Program-made: the position numbers and the translations under genes
Origin: Rubrivivax gelatinosus
GTDB taxonomy: Bacteria; Pseudomonadota; Gammaproteobacteria; Burkholderiales; Burkholderiaceae_C
Reading direction: 5' to 3'
Length of the DNA: 64,000 nucleotides
Assembly (NCBI RefSeq): GCF_004340905.1
Contig: NZ_SLXD01000005.1
Coordinates: forward strand, 124,001-188,000
The notes under the pieces: model-generated
The model's database searches: none
The model's input: the letters and a program-made list of their open reading frames with translations, nothing else
What the model was told of the DNA's origin: nothing
Shown here: positions 1 through 8,117 of the stretch, one piece after another
How positions within the stretch are numbered: the stretch's first letter is position 1
Layout: every line of letters starts with the position of its first letter

Positions 1-467
1 CGCGTGCCGGCGTCGAAACCGACATCGACCGCGCTGCCGCCGGCCAGCGTCAGGCGCGAGCCGTCGGCCAGCACGCTGAGGCGCTGCTCGCCGGGGCCCG
101 TGGCCAGGTCCGCCAGCAGCGCGGTGGCCGGCTGCAGCCGCAGCAGCGCGGCGACACCGACGGCGACGAACAAGCCGAGCGCGGCGCCGGCCAGGTGCCG
201 GCGGCGCGGCGTTGGCGCCAGCACGCCGCCGAGCGCACTGCGCGCCGCACGCCGGGCCGGCGCGGCGGCGCCGAGCCGGCGCGTGCCTTCGACGAACGCT
301 TCCAGCCTCGCCGCCACCGCCGCATGGCGCGGATCGGCCGCTTTCCAGGCCTCGAAACCGGCACGCGCGGCCTCGCGTTCGGCGCTGTCGTCGGCGCTCA
401 GACGCACGATCCAGCCGGCCGCGGCGGCCGCGACCGCATCGTCGCCGCCCGGTGCAGCACGGTTCAC
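1..467 (-). CDS. FecR-type anti-sigma regulator, partial (cut by left edge)
   Basis: This is the N-terminal ~155 residues of an inner-membrane FecR sensor, which passes the signal of a loaded outer-membrane receptor to its ECF sigma factor. The GTG start at 467-465 (another GTG lies at 473) opens a cytoplasmic DUF4880-like segment with the family's Trp (AAGWIVRLSADD) and a WKAADPRH motif. A hydrophobic membrane segment (GAALGLFVAVGVAALL) follows. The start of the periplasmic FecR domain (LADGSRLTLAGGSAVDV) is visible before the sequence runs off the window. It lies 41 bp downstream of a sigma gene on the same strand, so the two form a sigma/anti-sigma pair. A cognate receptor is expected beyond the edge, but that is inference. 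Confidence 0.85.
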   Translation of the reverse strand, partial: MNRAAPGGDDAVAAAAAGWIVRLSADDSAEREAARAGFEAWKAADPRHAAVAARLEAFVEGTRRLGAAAPARRAARSALGGVLAPTPRRRHLAGAALGLFVAVGVAALLRLQPATALLADLATGPGEQRLSVLADGSRLTLAGGSAVDVGFDAGT

Positions 468-507
468 GGGCACACCGCCGGTCGCACCGGCTTGTCCTGC
501 CGTCCCA

Positions 508-1020
508 TCACGCGGCCTGCAGCGCGTGGCACTGCAGCAGCACCCGCGCCAGGTACTTCTGCACCATCTTCGTCGACACGCCGAGCTCGGCGGCGACCAC
601 CGCATGGGTCTGGCCGTCGAGGTAGTGGCGAACGAAGGCGCTGCGCGCCTTGGCCGGCACCGCCTCGAGCACCGCTTCGAGCTGGGTCAGCGCCTGGACC
701 GCCGCCAGCGTCTGCTCGGGCGACGGATAGGCGGCGCCGTCGGCGGCGCGTGCCAGCTCTTCCAGCCAGGCCTGCTCGAGGCGGCGGCGGCGCGCCTCGT
801 CGATCACGAGCCGAGTCGCCGTCGTGCTCAGCCAGGCGCGCGGCTGCTGCACGCCCAGCAGCGCGTCGCGCGCGGCGATGACCCGTACGAAGGTGTCGTG
901 GGCGATGTCGGCGGCGTGCTGAGGACAGCCGAGCTTGCGCGCCAGCCAGGCATGCAGCCAGCCGTGATGGTCGCGGTACAGGAGCTGGAGCTGCCGCTGC
1001 AGCACGTCGGCGGAGGACAA
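508..1020 (-). CDS. ECF sigma factor, FecI-like
   Basis: A 170-residue group IV sigma factor that recruits RNA polymerase to iron-uptake genes. Region 2 is visible at about residues 10-75 (YRDHHGWLHAWLARKLGC, then ADIAHDTFVRV). Region 4 lies at about 115-165 (ARSAFVRHYLDGQTH, then a helix-turn-helix around AAELGVSTKMVQKYL). The predicted start is TTG at 1020; no ATG lies in a plausible place. A Fur-box-like palindrome lies 50-70 bp upstream, so iron repression is likely. The gene precedes a FecR gene on the same strand. Length and architecture match the second sigma gene at 4564-5076, so these look like tandem paralogous modules. Confidence 0.88.
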   Translation of the reverse strand: MSSADVLQRQLQLLYRDHHGWLHAWLARKLGCPQHAADIAHDTFVRVIAARDALLGVQQPRAWLSTTATRLVIDEARRRRLEQAWLEELARAADGAAYPSPEQTLAAVQALTQLEAVLEAVPAKARSAFVRHYLDGQTHAVVAAELGVSTKMVQKYLARVLLQCHALQAA

Positions 1021-1068
1021 GACAGGCCGCGGGACGCGGCTGTGCGCCGTCGTCGCTGGTTTATTGGT

Positions 1069-1087
1069 TGAGAATCGTTCTCATTCT
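1069..1087 (-). promoter_or_regulatory. Fur-box-like operator upstream of sigma gene
   Basis: The sequence holds the perfect inverted repeat GAGAA-TCG-TTCTC (1070-1082), followed by CATTC. This resembles the 19-bp Fur consensus. It sits between the receptor stop and the sigma start on the minus strand, as expected for iron control of a FecI-type gene. Binding is inferred. Confidence 0.65.
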
Positions 1088-1122
1088 ATGGATCAGGAGA
1101 GCGTTGGGCAAGCCGCTGCGGC

Positions 1123-3525
1123 TCACCAGCGATAGGAGACGCTGCCCGTCACGCGCCGCGGCTCGCCGTAGAAACACAGGTAGGTGCAGGACGCGACGTA
1201 GGTCTTGTCGCCCAGGTTGGCGACGTTGAGCGCCAGCCGCCACGGGCCTTCGGTCCACGACAGCATCGCGTCGACGACGGTGTAGCCGGGCACGTCCACA
1301 TCGAGCCAGACGCCGGGCGCCGAGCCGACGTGGCGCAGGCCGGCGCCGGCCTTCAGCGCCGGCAGGCCGAAGGCGCCGAAGCCGTAGTCCGCCCAGACCG
1401 AGGCCTGGTGGTACGGCACGGCGCCGGTGCGCTGGCCCTCGGCCTCGGGCGTCAGCGGGCTGCTCTTCAGCGTGCGCGCGTCGGTGTAGGCGTAGGCGGC
1501 GACGAGATTGGCGGCGCCCACACGCGTACGAGCCTCGAGCTCCAGCCCGCGCGAGCGCACCTCGCCGAGCTGCACCGAGTAGTTGGTATCCACCGGGTCG
1601 GTGACCAGCACCTTGCGCTGCGTGAGCTGGTAGAGCGCCGCCGACAGCAGCGTCTGGCTGCCTTCGGGCTGCCAGCGCAGGCCCAGCTCCCACTGCGTGC
1701 CGCGGGTCGGGTCGAAACGCTGGCCGCCGCGGTCGGTGCCGGTCTGCGGCTCGAAGGACTGGCTGAAGCTGACGAAGGGCGCCAGGCCGTTGGGCGCGAG
1801 GTAGACCAGGCCGGCGCGGCCGGTCGTGGCATTGGACTTCTCGCCGTCGGCGGCGACGTCGTCGCTGAAGACCGCGCTTTCGTCGTAACGCACGCGGTCG
1901 TGGCGCAGCCCGGCGACGGCGACCCAGCGGCCGGCGATCTTGGCCTGTTCCTGCGCGTAGAGCCCGACGCGGCGCAGCTCCGAGCGCGACGAGAACGAGT
2001 TCGGCTCGGGCGCGCCGAACGCGCCGCCGTAGACCGGGTCGTAGAGATCCAGCGGCTCGGCGCTGCGGTCGTAGCGCACGGTGCGGAAACGTTCGCGCAC
2101 GACGTCCAGCCCGACCAGCGCCGTGTGCTCGACGCTGCCGCTGCGCCACTTCGATTGCAGCGAGGTGTCGGACATCAGCGCCCGCGCGCGGTCCTCGCGG
2201 TCCTGGGCGCCGCGGTAGGCCGTGGTGCGGCCGTCGGCCTGAAGGCCGGAGATCCAGATCGAGGGCATGTCGACGTCGGCGCGGTAGCTTCGCAGCGAAT
2301 GGCGCAGCGTGAACCGCTCGTCGAAGACGTGTTCGAACAGATAACCCAGCGAGCGCCGCTGCAGGTCGTAGCGGTCGTAACCGGGCTCGCCGACGAAGGT
2401 GTCGCGCGGCAGCCGGCCGCTGGGGTTGGCCAGCACCGTGCCTTCGGCCGGCAGGCCGTAGACGTAGGCCGTGTGGTCGTGCTGCAGGTCGGCCTGCAGC
2501 GTCAGCGAGGTCGCGGCGTCGGGCTGCCAGCGCAGCGACGGCGCGAGGTAGCGGCGGTCGTCGTCGACGTGCTCGACGAAGCTGCCGCTGTCGCGCACCA
2601 GCGCGGTCAGCCGGTACGACCAGACGCCAGCGTCGTCCAGCGCACCGCCGAAGTCGCCCGAGAGCTGGCGCCGGTCGAAGGAGCCCAGCTCCAGGTTCAG
2701 CTCGTGCAGCGCCTCGTTCGTCGGGCGCTTGCTGACGGTGTTGATGATGCCGCCCGGCGCCGAGTTGCCGTAGAGCACCGAGGCCGCACCCTTGAGGATC
2801 TCGATGCGCTCCAGCCCGTAAGGCTCCTGGCGGCCGTCGTAGAGGTTGACGCTGTACTTGCTGCCGTCGCGGTAGAGGTTGCCCTGGCTGGCCGTGGCCT
2901 GGAAGCCGCGCATCACGAAGCCGTCGCCGGTGCGGTCCACGCCTTCGGAGCGCAGCACCGAGGCGGTGTAGCCCACCGCCTCGGCCAGGCTGTCGGCCTT
3001 GCGCACCTCGATCTCCTCGGCGCCGACGACGGTCAGCGTCTGCGGCGTCTCCAGCATCGGCGTGTCGGTCCTGGTCGCGGTGGCGCTGCGCCGCGCGGCG
3101 TAGCCTGTCAGCGGCCCGGTAGCGCTGTCGCCGGCGGCGCGGGCGGTGATCGCCGGCAGCGAATCGGCCGCGGCCTGCGGCCGGCGCTGCACGGTCCAGC
3201 TGCCGTTGGGCTGGCGCACGGCCTGCAGCGCGTGGCCGGCGAGCAGCGCGGCGAAACCGTCCTCGGCGCCGTAGCGGCCATCGAGCCCGTTGCAGCGCAG
3301 GCCGTCGAGCAGCGCGGTGTCGACGCTGAGCTCGACACCCAGCGCCGCGGCGAAGCGGTTCAGTGCCGCGCCCAGCGGGCCGGGCGCGATCTTCAGCGCA
3401 CGCGGCGCCTCGGCGGCCGGCTGCGCCGACGCGATGCGCGGTGCGAGCGGCGCCGCGGCGGCCAGCATCAAGGCCAGGCAGGCGGCGGCGGTGGGACGTT
3501 GGCGGAAGAAGGCGGTGTGCTGCAT
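1123..3525 (-). CDS. TonB-dependent siderophore receptor with STN signalling domain
   Basis: An 800-residue outer-membrane transducer of the FoxA/FpvA class. I chose the ATG at 3525 because it gives a normal signal peptide (basic start, then an Ala/Leu core ending in IASAQP); an upstream in-frame Met at 3585 would add 20 residues without signal character. Residues ~40-110 form an STN domain, which is found in receptors that signal to FecR. The plug follows (TPQTLTVVGAEEIEVRKADSL, then RGFQ, LERIEILKG, GGIINTVSKRP). The beta barrel ends in the aromatic C-terminus VSYRW. It lies 79 bp downstream of the sigma/FecR pair at 3605-5076, and the three genes read in the order sigma, FecR, receptor. 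The substrate is probably a ferric siderophore; I cannot tell which. Confidence 0.93.
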   Translation of the reverse strand: MQHTAFFRQRPTAAACLALMLAAAAPLAPRIASAQPAAEAPRALKIAPGPLGAALNRFAAALGVELSVDTALLDGLRCNGLDGRYGAEDGFAALLAGHALQAVRQPNGSWTVQRRPQAAADSLPAITARAAGDSATGPLTGYAARRSATATRTDTPMLETPQTLTVVGAEEIEVRKADSLAEAVGYTASVLRSEGVDRTGDGFVMRGFQATASQGNLYRDGSKYSVNLYDGRQEPYGLERIEILKGAASVLYGNSAPGGIINTVSKRPTNEALHELNLELGSFDRRQLSGDFGGALDDAGVWSYRLTALVRDSGSFVEHVDDDRRYLAPSLRWQPDAATSLTLQADLQHDHTAYVYGLPAEGTVLANPSGRLPRDTFVGEPGYDRYDLQRRSLGYLFEHVFDERFTLRHSLRSYRADVDMPSIWISGLQADGRTTAYRGAQDREDRARALMSDTSLQSKWRSGSVEHTALVGLDVVRERFRTVRYDRSAEPLDLYDPVYGGAFGAPEPNSFSSRSELRRVGLYAQEQAKIAGRWVAVAGLRHDRVRYDESAVFSDDVAADGEKSNATTGRAGLVYLAPNGLAPFVSFSQSFEPQTGTDRGGQRFDPTRGTQWELGLRWQPEGSQTLLSAALYQLTQRKVLVTDPVDTNYSVQLGEVRSRGLELEARTRVGAANLVAAYAYTDARTLKSSPLTPEAEGQRTGAVPYHQASVWADYGFGAFGLPALKAGAGLRHVGSAPGVWLDVDVPGYTVVDAMLSWTEGPWRLALNVANLGDKTYVASCTYLCFYGEPRRVTGSVSYRW

Positions 3526-3604
3526 CGGAGGGCCGAAGTGGTGGGGGTTCAGCCCGTCTTCCGGACGAGAACGCAAAACCCTCAATCGCCCGGCGGGCGG
3601 GCGT

Positions 3605-4567
3605 TCAGCGGCGCTCCGGGTCGGCCTCGACCGTGATCCACCAGCCGCCGACCCGGCGCAGGCGCAGCGGCAGCGCCAGCGTCAGGTTCTGCAGCGCACG
3701 GTCGGGGTCGTGCAGCGGAAAGACGCCGCTGACGCGCAGCGCGCCGACCGCCGGGTCGCAGCGCAGCACGCCGCGGCGGTAACGCGCGATCTCGGCGACG
3801 AGCTCGTCGACCCGCCGGCCGTCGGCCAGCAGCAGGCCGCGGGTCCAGGCGGTGTCGGCTTCGTCGGCCGGGCCGCCGGGCGTGACGCCGTCGTCGGCCA
3901 GCCGCGCCGACTGGCCGGCGTCCAGGCGCCAGGGCGCCGACGCGCGCTTCGCCGGCTGCAGCTCGACCGCGCCTTCGTAGACCACGACCCGGTCGGCCGC
4001 GCCGAGATCGCGCACGAGAAAACGCGTGCCCAGTGCCCGCACCAGGCCGTGGCGGGTGCGCACGGCCAGCGGCCGCCGCGCCGCGTCGGGCGCGCTGGTG
4101 ACGAGGATCTCGCCGGCGCGCAGCACGATCAGGCGCTGTTCGGCGTCGTAACGCAGGTCGACGGCGCTGGCGCTGGCCAGCACCAGCCGCGTGCCGTCGG
4201 GCAGCGACAGGGTGCGCACTTCGCCGGTGGCGCAACGTTCGTCGGCGGCCCACAGCGCCCAGGCCTCGCTTCGGCGCACGGCTTCGCCGCTGCCGATCAC
4301 GGCCACCGCCAGCCCCAGCGTGCGCAGCACGCGCCGGCGTGTCGCACCGGGCGCCTGCAGCGCGCGGCGCGCGGCCTCTCCGGGCAGGCCGCGCAGGCGG
4401 GCGTCGAAGCCCTGCATCGCCTGCCAGGCGCGTTCATGCTCGGGATGCGCGGCGCGCCAGCGCGCGCAGGCGGCGTGGTCCTCGGCGGCCGCGTCTTCGG
4501 CCCACAGCCGCGCCATCCAGCGCGCCGCCTGGCGCGCGACCTCGGCGTCTTCGGCTGCGGCGCTCAT
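3605..4567 (-). CDS. FecR family anti-sigma/regulator
   Basis: A 320-residue cytoplasmic-membrane regulator. The N-terminal DUF4880-type segment carries the expected Trp-rich motif (ARWMARLWAEDA, then ARWRAAHPEHERAWQAM). One transmembrane helix lies at about residues 80-100. A periplasmic FecR domain follows (LSLPDGTRLVLASASAVDLRY, LAVRTRHGLVRALGTRFLVRD). The C-terminus is STN-like (VDELVAEIARYRRGVLRC, then ALRVSGVFPLHDPDRALQNL). Its ATG overlaps the sigma stop by four bases (ATGA at 4564-4567), which indicates translational coupling and confirms the start. Confidence 0.92.
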   Translation of the reverse strand: MSAAAEDAEVARQAARWMARLWAEDAAAEDHAACARWRAAHPEHERAWQAMQGFDARLRGLPGEAARRALQAPGATRRRVLRTLGLAVAVIGSGEAVRRSEAWALWAADERCATGEVRTLSLPDGTRLVLASASAVDLRYDAEQRLIVLRAGEILVTSAPDAARRPLAVRTRHGLVRALGTRFLVRDLGAADRVVVYEGAVELQPAKRASAPWRLDAGQSARLADDGVTPGGPADEADTAWTRGLLLADGRRVDELVAEIARYRRGVLRCDPAVGALRVSGVFPLHDPDRALQNLTLALPLRLRRVGGWWITVEADPERR

Positions 4568-5076
4568 CGCGGCTGCAGCGCCTGATGGCAGGCCAGCAGC
4601 GCCGCGGCGACGTACTTCTCGACCGAGGACACCGAGACCCCCAGCCGCGTGGCGATCTCGCGGTAACCCAGGCCGTCGAGCCGGCACATGAGCAGCGCCG
4701 CACGCGCCTTGGGCGCCAGCGACTGCAGCGCGGCGTCGAGCTGCACCAGCGCCTCGACGGCCAGCGCGCGGTCTTCGGGCGACGGTGCCTGCGCGGCGGG
4801 CAGCGCCGCCAGCGCCTCCAGGAAGGCGGCTTCGATCGCGCGCCGCCGGTATAGATCGACGACGAGACCGTTGGCCACCTGAGCCAGATGCCGGCGCGAC
4901 TCGTCCTGCGGTGGCACGTGGCCGCTGCGCAGCAGGCGCAGATAGGTGTCGTGCGCCAGGTCGGCGGCATCGCAGGCGTTGCCCAGCTTGCGCCGAAGCC
5001 AGTCGCGCAGCCAGCCGTGGTGCTCGGCGTAGAGACGCTCGAGCGGATGCGGTGGGGCGAGGTCGGTGGCCGGCAC
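4564..5076 (-). CDS. ECF sigma factor, FecI-like
   Basis: I chose the GTG at 5076, which gives 170 residues, the same length as the sigma factor at 508-1020. A longer reading frame extends upstream but runs through the Fur box and has no sigma-like sequence. Region 2: LYAEHHGWLRDWLRRKLG, then ADLAHDTYLRLL. Region 4: KARAALLMCRLDGLGY, then REIATRLGVSVSSVEKYV. It is first in a sigma/FecR/receptor operon on the minus strand and overlaps the FecR start. Iron repression through the Fur box at 5116-5134 is likely. Confidence 0.88.
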   Translation of the reverse strand: MPATDLAPPHPLERLYAEHHGWLRDWLRRKLGNACDAADLAHDTYLRLLRSGHVPPQDESRRHLAQVANGLVVDLYRRRAIEAAFLEALAALPAAQAPSPEDRALAVEALVQLDAALQSLAPKARAALLMCRLDGLGYREIATRLGVSVSSVEKYVAAALLACHQALQPR

Positions 5077-5396
5077 GGTTCGGAACCCGGCTCGACCGGG
5101 TGGGCAAGGGCGACGAATGAGAATCGTTCTTGATTGTAGCCGTCCCCACCGCCCCCGCAAGCCGCCGCGGCAATCCAACGATTCACGCGATTCGCCATAA
5201 ACGGAATTGCGATTAATGGGTTTGTTGCATTGATGGCGATCAGACGAAGTGAATTGCGTTATTTGCGAATGACTCATCGCGTGAATTAGTGCCAGGCCAT
5301 TTGCGGAATTGAGCGCCATTTCGGGCCCGGGGACTCTCACGACCGGAGAGCGCAAGCCGAAATCGAGGCAACCCCTTCGTTCGCCTCAGGAAGCCC
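5077..5396. other. Intergenic region between divergent sigma factor and chemoreceptor genes
   Basis: This is the only stretch over 300 bases without a gene. It contains the Fur-box-like site at 5116-5134 for the leftward sigma gene. A markedly more AT-rich segment (about 5195-5300) presumably carries promoter elements for the rightward chemoreceptor, whose AGGA ribosome-binding site lies just before 5397. I saw no convincing sigma-28 box, small gene or RNA in it. Confidence 0.6.
5116..5134 (-). promoter_or_regulatory. Fur-box-like operator upstream of second sigma gene
   Basis: AATGAGAATCGTTCTTGAT contains the same GAGAATCGTTCT core as the site at 1069-1087. It lies about 40 bp upstream of the sigma start at 5076. 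Fur control is inferred from similarity and from repetition of the arrangement. Confidence 0.65.
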
Positions 5397-7037
5397 ATGA
5401 CCCGCTTGAGAATCGCCCTGCGCCTCGCCCTCGCGTTCGCCCTCGTGCTCGCGATCACCGTCGCCATCGCCGCCGTCGCCGTCTGGCAGCTCCAGGTGCA
5501 ACGTGACGCCACGGCGTCGATGGTCGAGCGCGAGATGCAACGCAACGAACTGACCCAGCAATGGGCCTCGCTGCTGCGCATCAACCTGTTCCAGGTGAGC
5601 TCGGCGCTGAAGACCAGCGACGCGGCCTACGCCGCACGCCTGCAGTCCGACGCGCTGGAAGGCTCCAGGACTGCGGTCCCGCTGCGCGAGAAGGTCGTGC
5701 AGCTCACCGACGACGGCGAAGGCAAGGCCTTGATCGCGGCCATCAACGACGTGCGCCAGAAGTACCTGGACGTTCGCACCGACCTCTTCAAACGCAAGGA
5801 GGCCGGTGGCGAGGTGTCGGCCGCCGTCGATCAGGAGCTGCAGCCGCTGGCCGAGGCCTATCTGGCCCGGCTGCAGGAGGTCGTCGACCACTCGCACCAG
5901 GTGCTCGACCGCAAGATCGAGGCGCTGGACGCAGGCACCCGGCTGAGCCAGTGGGCGATGGCCGCCGGGGCGCTGGTCGCCGTCGCGCTCGGCGCGGTGT
6001 TCGCCCTGCTGGTGAGCCGCTCCATCACGCGACCGATCTCGCGCGCCGTCTCGGCGGCCGAGGCCATCGGCGGCGGCGACCTGTGCACGGCAATCGACTC
6101 GCGCGGCAGCGACGAAAGCGCGCGCCTGATGCAGGCGCTGGCCGGCATGCAGGCCAGCCTGGCCCGCACCGTCGCCGAGGTGCGCCAGTCCGCCGACAGC
6201 GTGGCCACCGCCAGCCAGCAGATCGCGCACGGCAACGCCGACCTCTCGGCACGCACCGAGCAGCAGGCCAGCGCGCTGCAGCAGACCGCGGCGTCGATGG
6301 AACAGCTCAACGCCACCGTGCGCCAGAACGCCGACAACGCGGTGCAGGCCAACCAGCTCGCCGCCGCCGCCAGCAGCGTGGCCAGCGACGGCGGCCGCAT
6401 GGTGGGCGAAGTGGTGCAGACGATGAACGGCATCAGCGACAGCTCGCGCCGCATCGCCGACATCATCGGCACGATCGACGGCATCGCCTTCCAGACCAAC
6501 ATCCTGGCGCTCAACGCCGCCGTCGAGGCGGCGCGTGCCGGCGAGCAGGGCCGCGGCTTCGCGGTCGTCGCCGGCGAGGTGCGCACCCTGGCCCAGCGCA
6601 GCGCCGAGGCGGCACGCGAGATCAAGGCGCTGATCGGCACCAGCGTCGAACGCGTGGAGGCCGGCAACGCGCTGGTGCACCAGGCCGGCACGCGCATGAA
6701 CGACGTGCTGGCCTCGATCCGCCGCGTGGCCGACATCGTCGGCGAGATCAGCAGCGCCAGCGCCGAGCAGCGTGACGGTGTCGGCCAGGTCGGCGACGCG
6801 GTGGCCCAGATGGACCAGGCGACGCAGCAGAACGCCGCGCTCGTCGAAGAGAGCGCCGCCGCCGCCGAAAGCCTGCGCACCCAGGCGCGCCAGCTGGTCG
6901 ACGCGGTGGCCGTGTTCAGGCTGTCGCCCCAGGCGGACAGCCGCCCCGTGGCCGCCGCGCCGGCTTCCGCAGCGCGCCCCGCGCCGTCCCGCGCTGCCGC
7001 GCCGGCCAAGGCAGCGGCGGACTGGGCAAGCTTCTGA
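5397..7037 (+). CDS. Methyl-accepting chemotaxis protein
   Basis: A 546-residue transmembrane chemoreceptor that controls CheA. TM1 lies at about residues 8-30. A periplasmic four-helix ligand domain spans about 31-190, and TM2 is at about 188-212. A HAMP linker follows ([23 protein letters not shown]). The cytoplasmic coiled coil holds the conserved hairpin tip ([40 protein letters not shown]). The tail is Ala/Pro-rich and ends ADWASF, with no NWETF-type CheR-binding pentapeptide. An AGGA ribosome-binding site precedes the ATG. The ligand cannot be told from sequence. Its signalling domain is nearly the same as that of the chemoreceptor at 31951-33516. Confidence 0.95.
   Translation: MTRLRIALRLALAFALVLAITVAIAAVAVWQLQVQRDATASMVEREMQRNELTQQWASLLRINLFQVSSALKTSDAAYAARLQSDALEGSRTAVPLREKVVQLTDDGEGKALIAAINDVRQKYLDVRTDLFKRKEAGGEVSAAVDQELQPLAEAYLARLQEVVDHSHQVLDRKIEALDAGTRLSQWAMAAGALVAVALGAVFALLVSRSITRPISRAVSAAEAIGGGDLCTAIDSRGSDESARLMQALAGMQASLARTVAEVRQSADSVATASQQIAHGNADLSARTEQQASALQQTAASMEQLNATVRQNADNAVQANQLAAAASSVASDGGRMVGEVVQTMNGISDSSRRIADIIGTIDGIAFQTNILALNAAVEAARAGEQGRGFAVVAGEVRTLAQRSAEAAREIKALIGTSVERVEAGNALVHQAGTRMNDVLASIRRVADIVGEISSASAEQRDGVGQVGDAVAQMDQATQQNAALVEESAAAAESLRTQARQLVDAVAVFRLSPQADSRPVAAAPASAARPAPSRAAAPAKAAADWASF
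6474..6529 (+). repeat. 56-bp direct repeat, copy 1 (chemoreceptor hairpin tip)
   Basis: These 56 bases are identical to 33046-33101 in the second chemoreceptor gene. They encode the conserved CheA/CheW-binding tip (from [10 protein letters not shown] onward). The repeat reflects paralogy of a constrained coding region rather than a mobile element. Confidence 0.85.
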
Positions 7038-7095
7038 TCATCAGGAGGGAGGGCGCCGCCCCGGCCGGCGCTTGATCATTCGCAAGCCCTGCCAC

Positions 7096-7131
7096 GGCGG
7101 CCCGGTCGAGACTGCATTCGGCCGGGCCGCC
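7096..7131 (+). terminator. Inverted repeat downstream of chemoreceptor gene, possible terminator
   Basis: GGCGGCCCGG (7096-7105) and CCGGGCCGCC (7122-7131) are perfect complements around a 16-base loop, about 60 bp after the chemoreceptor stop. No T-run follows, so intrinsic termination is uncertain. It may only be a stable hairpin before the metal-transport operon. Confidence 0.4.
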
Positions 7132-7265
7132 ATGATCTTCGTCCTCGACGACACAGCGCCGGCCCTTACGCGAGCCAGCCTTACGCCAGCCAGCGTCGTG
7201 CGGCGCGCCGGTCGTCGCCCACGACGCCCGGACTGCGGCCGTAAGGTTCACCAGGAGCTTCTCGA

Positions 7266-7487
7266 ATGCTGCATCTCGTCCCCTTCGCCGCCGGCGTGGC
7301 CGCCGGCGTGTTCGCGCTGCGCTGGATCCAGCGCGGCAAGAACTCCAGCGCCGCCGACATGGCGCCGCCGGCCCCGGCAGCGACGCCGGCCGATCCCGCA
7401 CCGGCTGAGCCGGCCGCAACCGACAGCGCCGCGCCGCGTGCACGGCGCCCGCGCAAACGCGCCGCGGCGGACGAGGCGGCGGCGTGA
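7266..7487 (+). CDS. Small membrane-anchored protein, DUF5132-like
   Basis: 73 residues. One N-terminal hydrophobic helix rich in small residues (LVPFAAGVAAGVFALRWI, a glycine-zipper-like pattern) is followed by a basic QRGK stop. The cytoplasmic tail is rich in Ala/Pro and ends in a highly basic RARRPRKRAAADEAAA stretch. It resembles short DUF5132-type proteins found beside metal P-type ATPases; this is my recollection of the family pattern, not a search. An AGGAG ribosome-binding site precedes the ATG. Its stop overlaps the next start (GTGA at 7484-7487), making it first of four overlapping genes that end in the P-ATPase. Confidence 0.7.
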   Translation: MLHLVPFAAGVAAGVFALRWIQRGKNSSAADMAPPAPAATPADPAPAEPAATDSAAPRARRPRKRAAADEAAA

Positions 7488-7768
7488 CGCGCGCGCTCGC
7501 GGACGGCAGCTTCACGCGCGGCTTCGTCGCCGCCGCCTGCCTGTCGGCCTTCCAGGACCGGCCCGGCTTCGACGGCCGACGTGTGCTGCGCCATGCGCTG
7601 CAGGGCGGTGCCGCACTGACGGCGGGCACGCAGGCGGCGCGCTCGCTGCAGCGCGGCCAATGGGTCGGCGCCCTGACCGCGGTGGCCGCCGGGGCGGCGG
7701 CCGTGCAACTGATCGAAACCCTGCTCGGCGAACCTGCCGGGCGCGACGAGGAAAACGAACGTGGGTAA
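7484..7768 (+). CDS. Small hydrophobic protein of the P-ATPase operon, function unknown
   Basis: 94 residues from a GTG start that overlaps the preceding stop. A central Gly/Ala-rich segment (LQGGAALTAGTQAARSLQRG) is followed by a second hydrophobic stretch (WVGALTAVAAGAAAVQLIETLLG) that could be a short membrane hairpin. The tail is acidic. I do not recognise a named family. The small-residue helices resemble glycine-zipper scaffolding proteins. Overlap on both sides (its stop overlaps the next start at 7761) argues strongly that it is translated with the ATPase. Confidence 0.65.
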   Translation: MTRALADGSFTRGFVAAACLSAFQDRPGFDGRRVLRHALQGGAALTAGTQAARSLQRGQWVGALTAVAAGAAAVQLIETLLGEPAGRDEENERG

Positions 7769-8117
7769 GAAGGCGAAGAAGAAATCGAAGATGGCCTGCC
7801 CGGGCTGCCCGGCCTGCGGCTGGAACGGCGGCAACGCGCCGGCGGGCTGGAACGCCGGCAATGCCGGCAACGGCGGCGGCCTGTTCGGCAACCTGCCATC
7901 GTGGATCCCGGGCAACCCGGCGCAGCAGCAGTTCCTCGTCGGCCTGGCGCTGGGCGCCGGCGCGGCCTGGTTGCTGGGCGACGAGGACCGCCGCGCGGCG
8001 CTGCTGAAGACCGCGATGAAGCTCTATTCCGGCCTGGCCGGCGGCTTCGAGGAACTGAAGGAACAGGCCGCCGACATCCGCGCCGAGATGGACAGCCAGC
8101 TGCACCAGGCGCCGTGA
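7761..8117 (+). CDS. Small Cys-motif membrane protein, candidate metal-binding partner of the P-ATPase
   Basis: 118 residues from GTG. A Lys-rich start (GKKAKKKSKM) leads into a compact thiol motif CPGCPACGW (three Cys within seven residues). A Gly/Asn-rich linker follows, then a hydrophobic helix (FLVGLALGAGAAWLLG) and an amphipathic C-terminal helix (GGFEELKEQAADIRAEM) resembling YtxH-type proteins. The Cys triad with a membrane anchor suggests soft-metal (Zn, Cu, Cd) capture next to the transporter. That is inference; no homologue of known function is recognised. Its TGA overlaps the ATPase GTG start (8114-8117). Confidence 0.7.
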   Translation: MGKKAKKKSKMACPGCPACGWNGGNAPAGWNAGNAGNGGGLFGNLPSWIPGNPAQQQFLVGLALGAGAAWLLGDEDRRAALLKTAMKLYSGLAGGFEELKEQAADIRAEMDSQLHQAP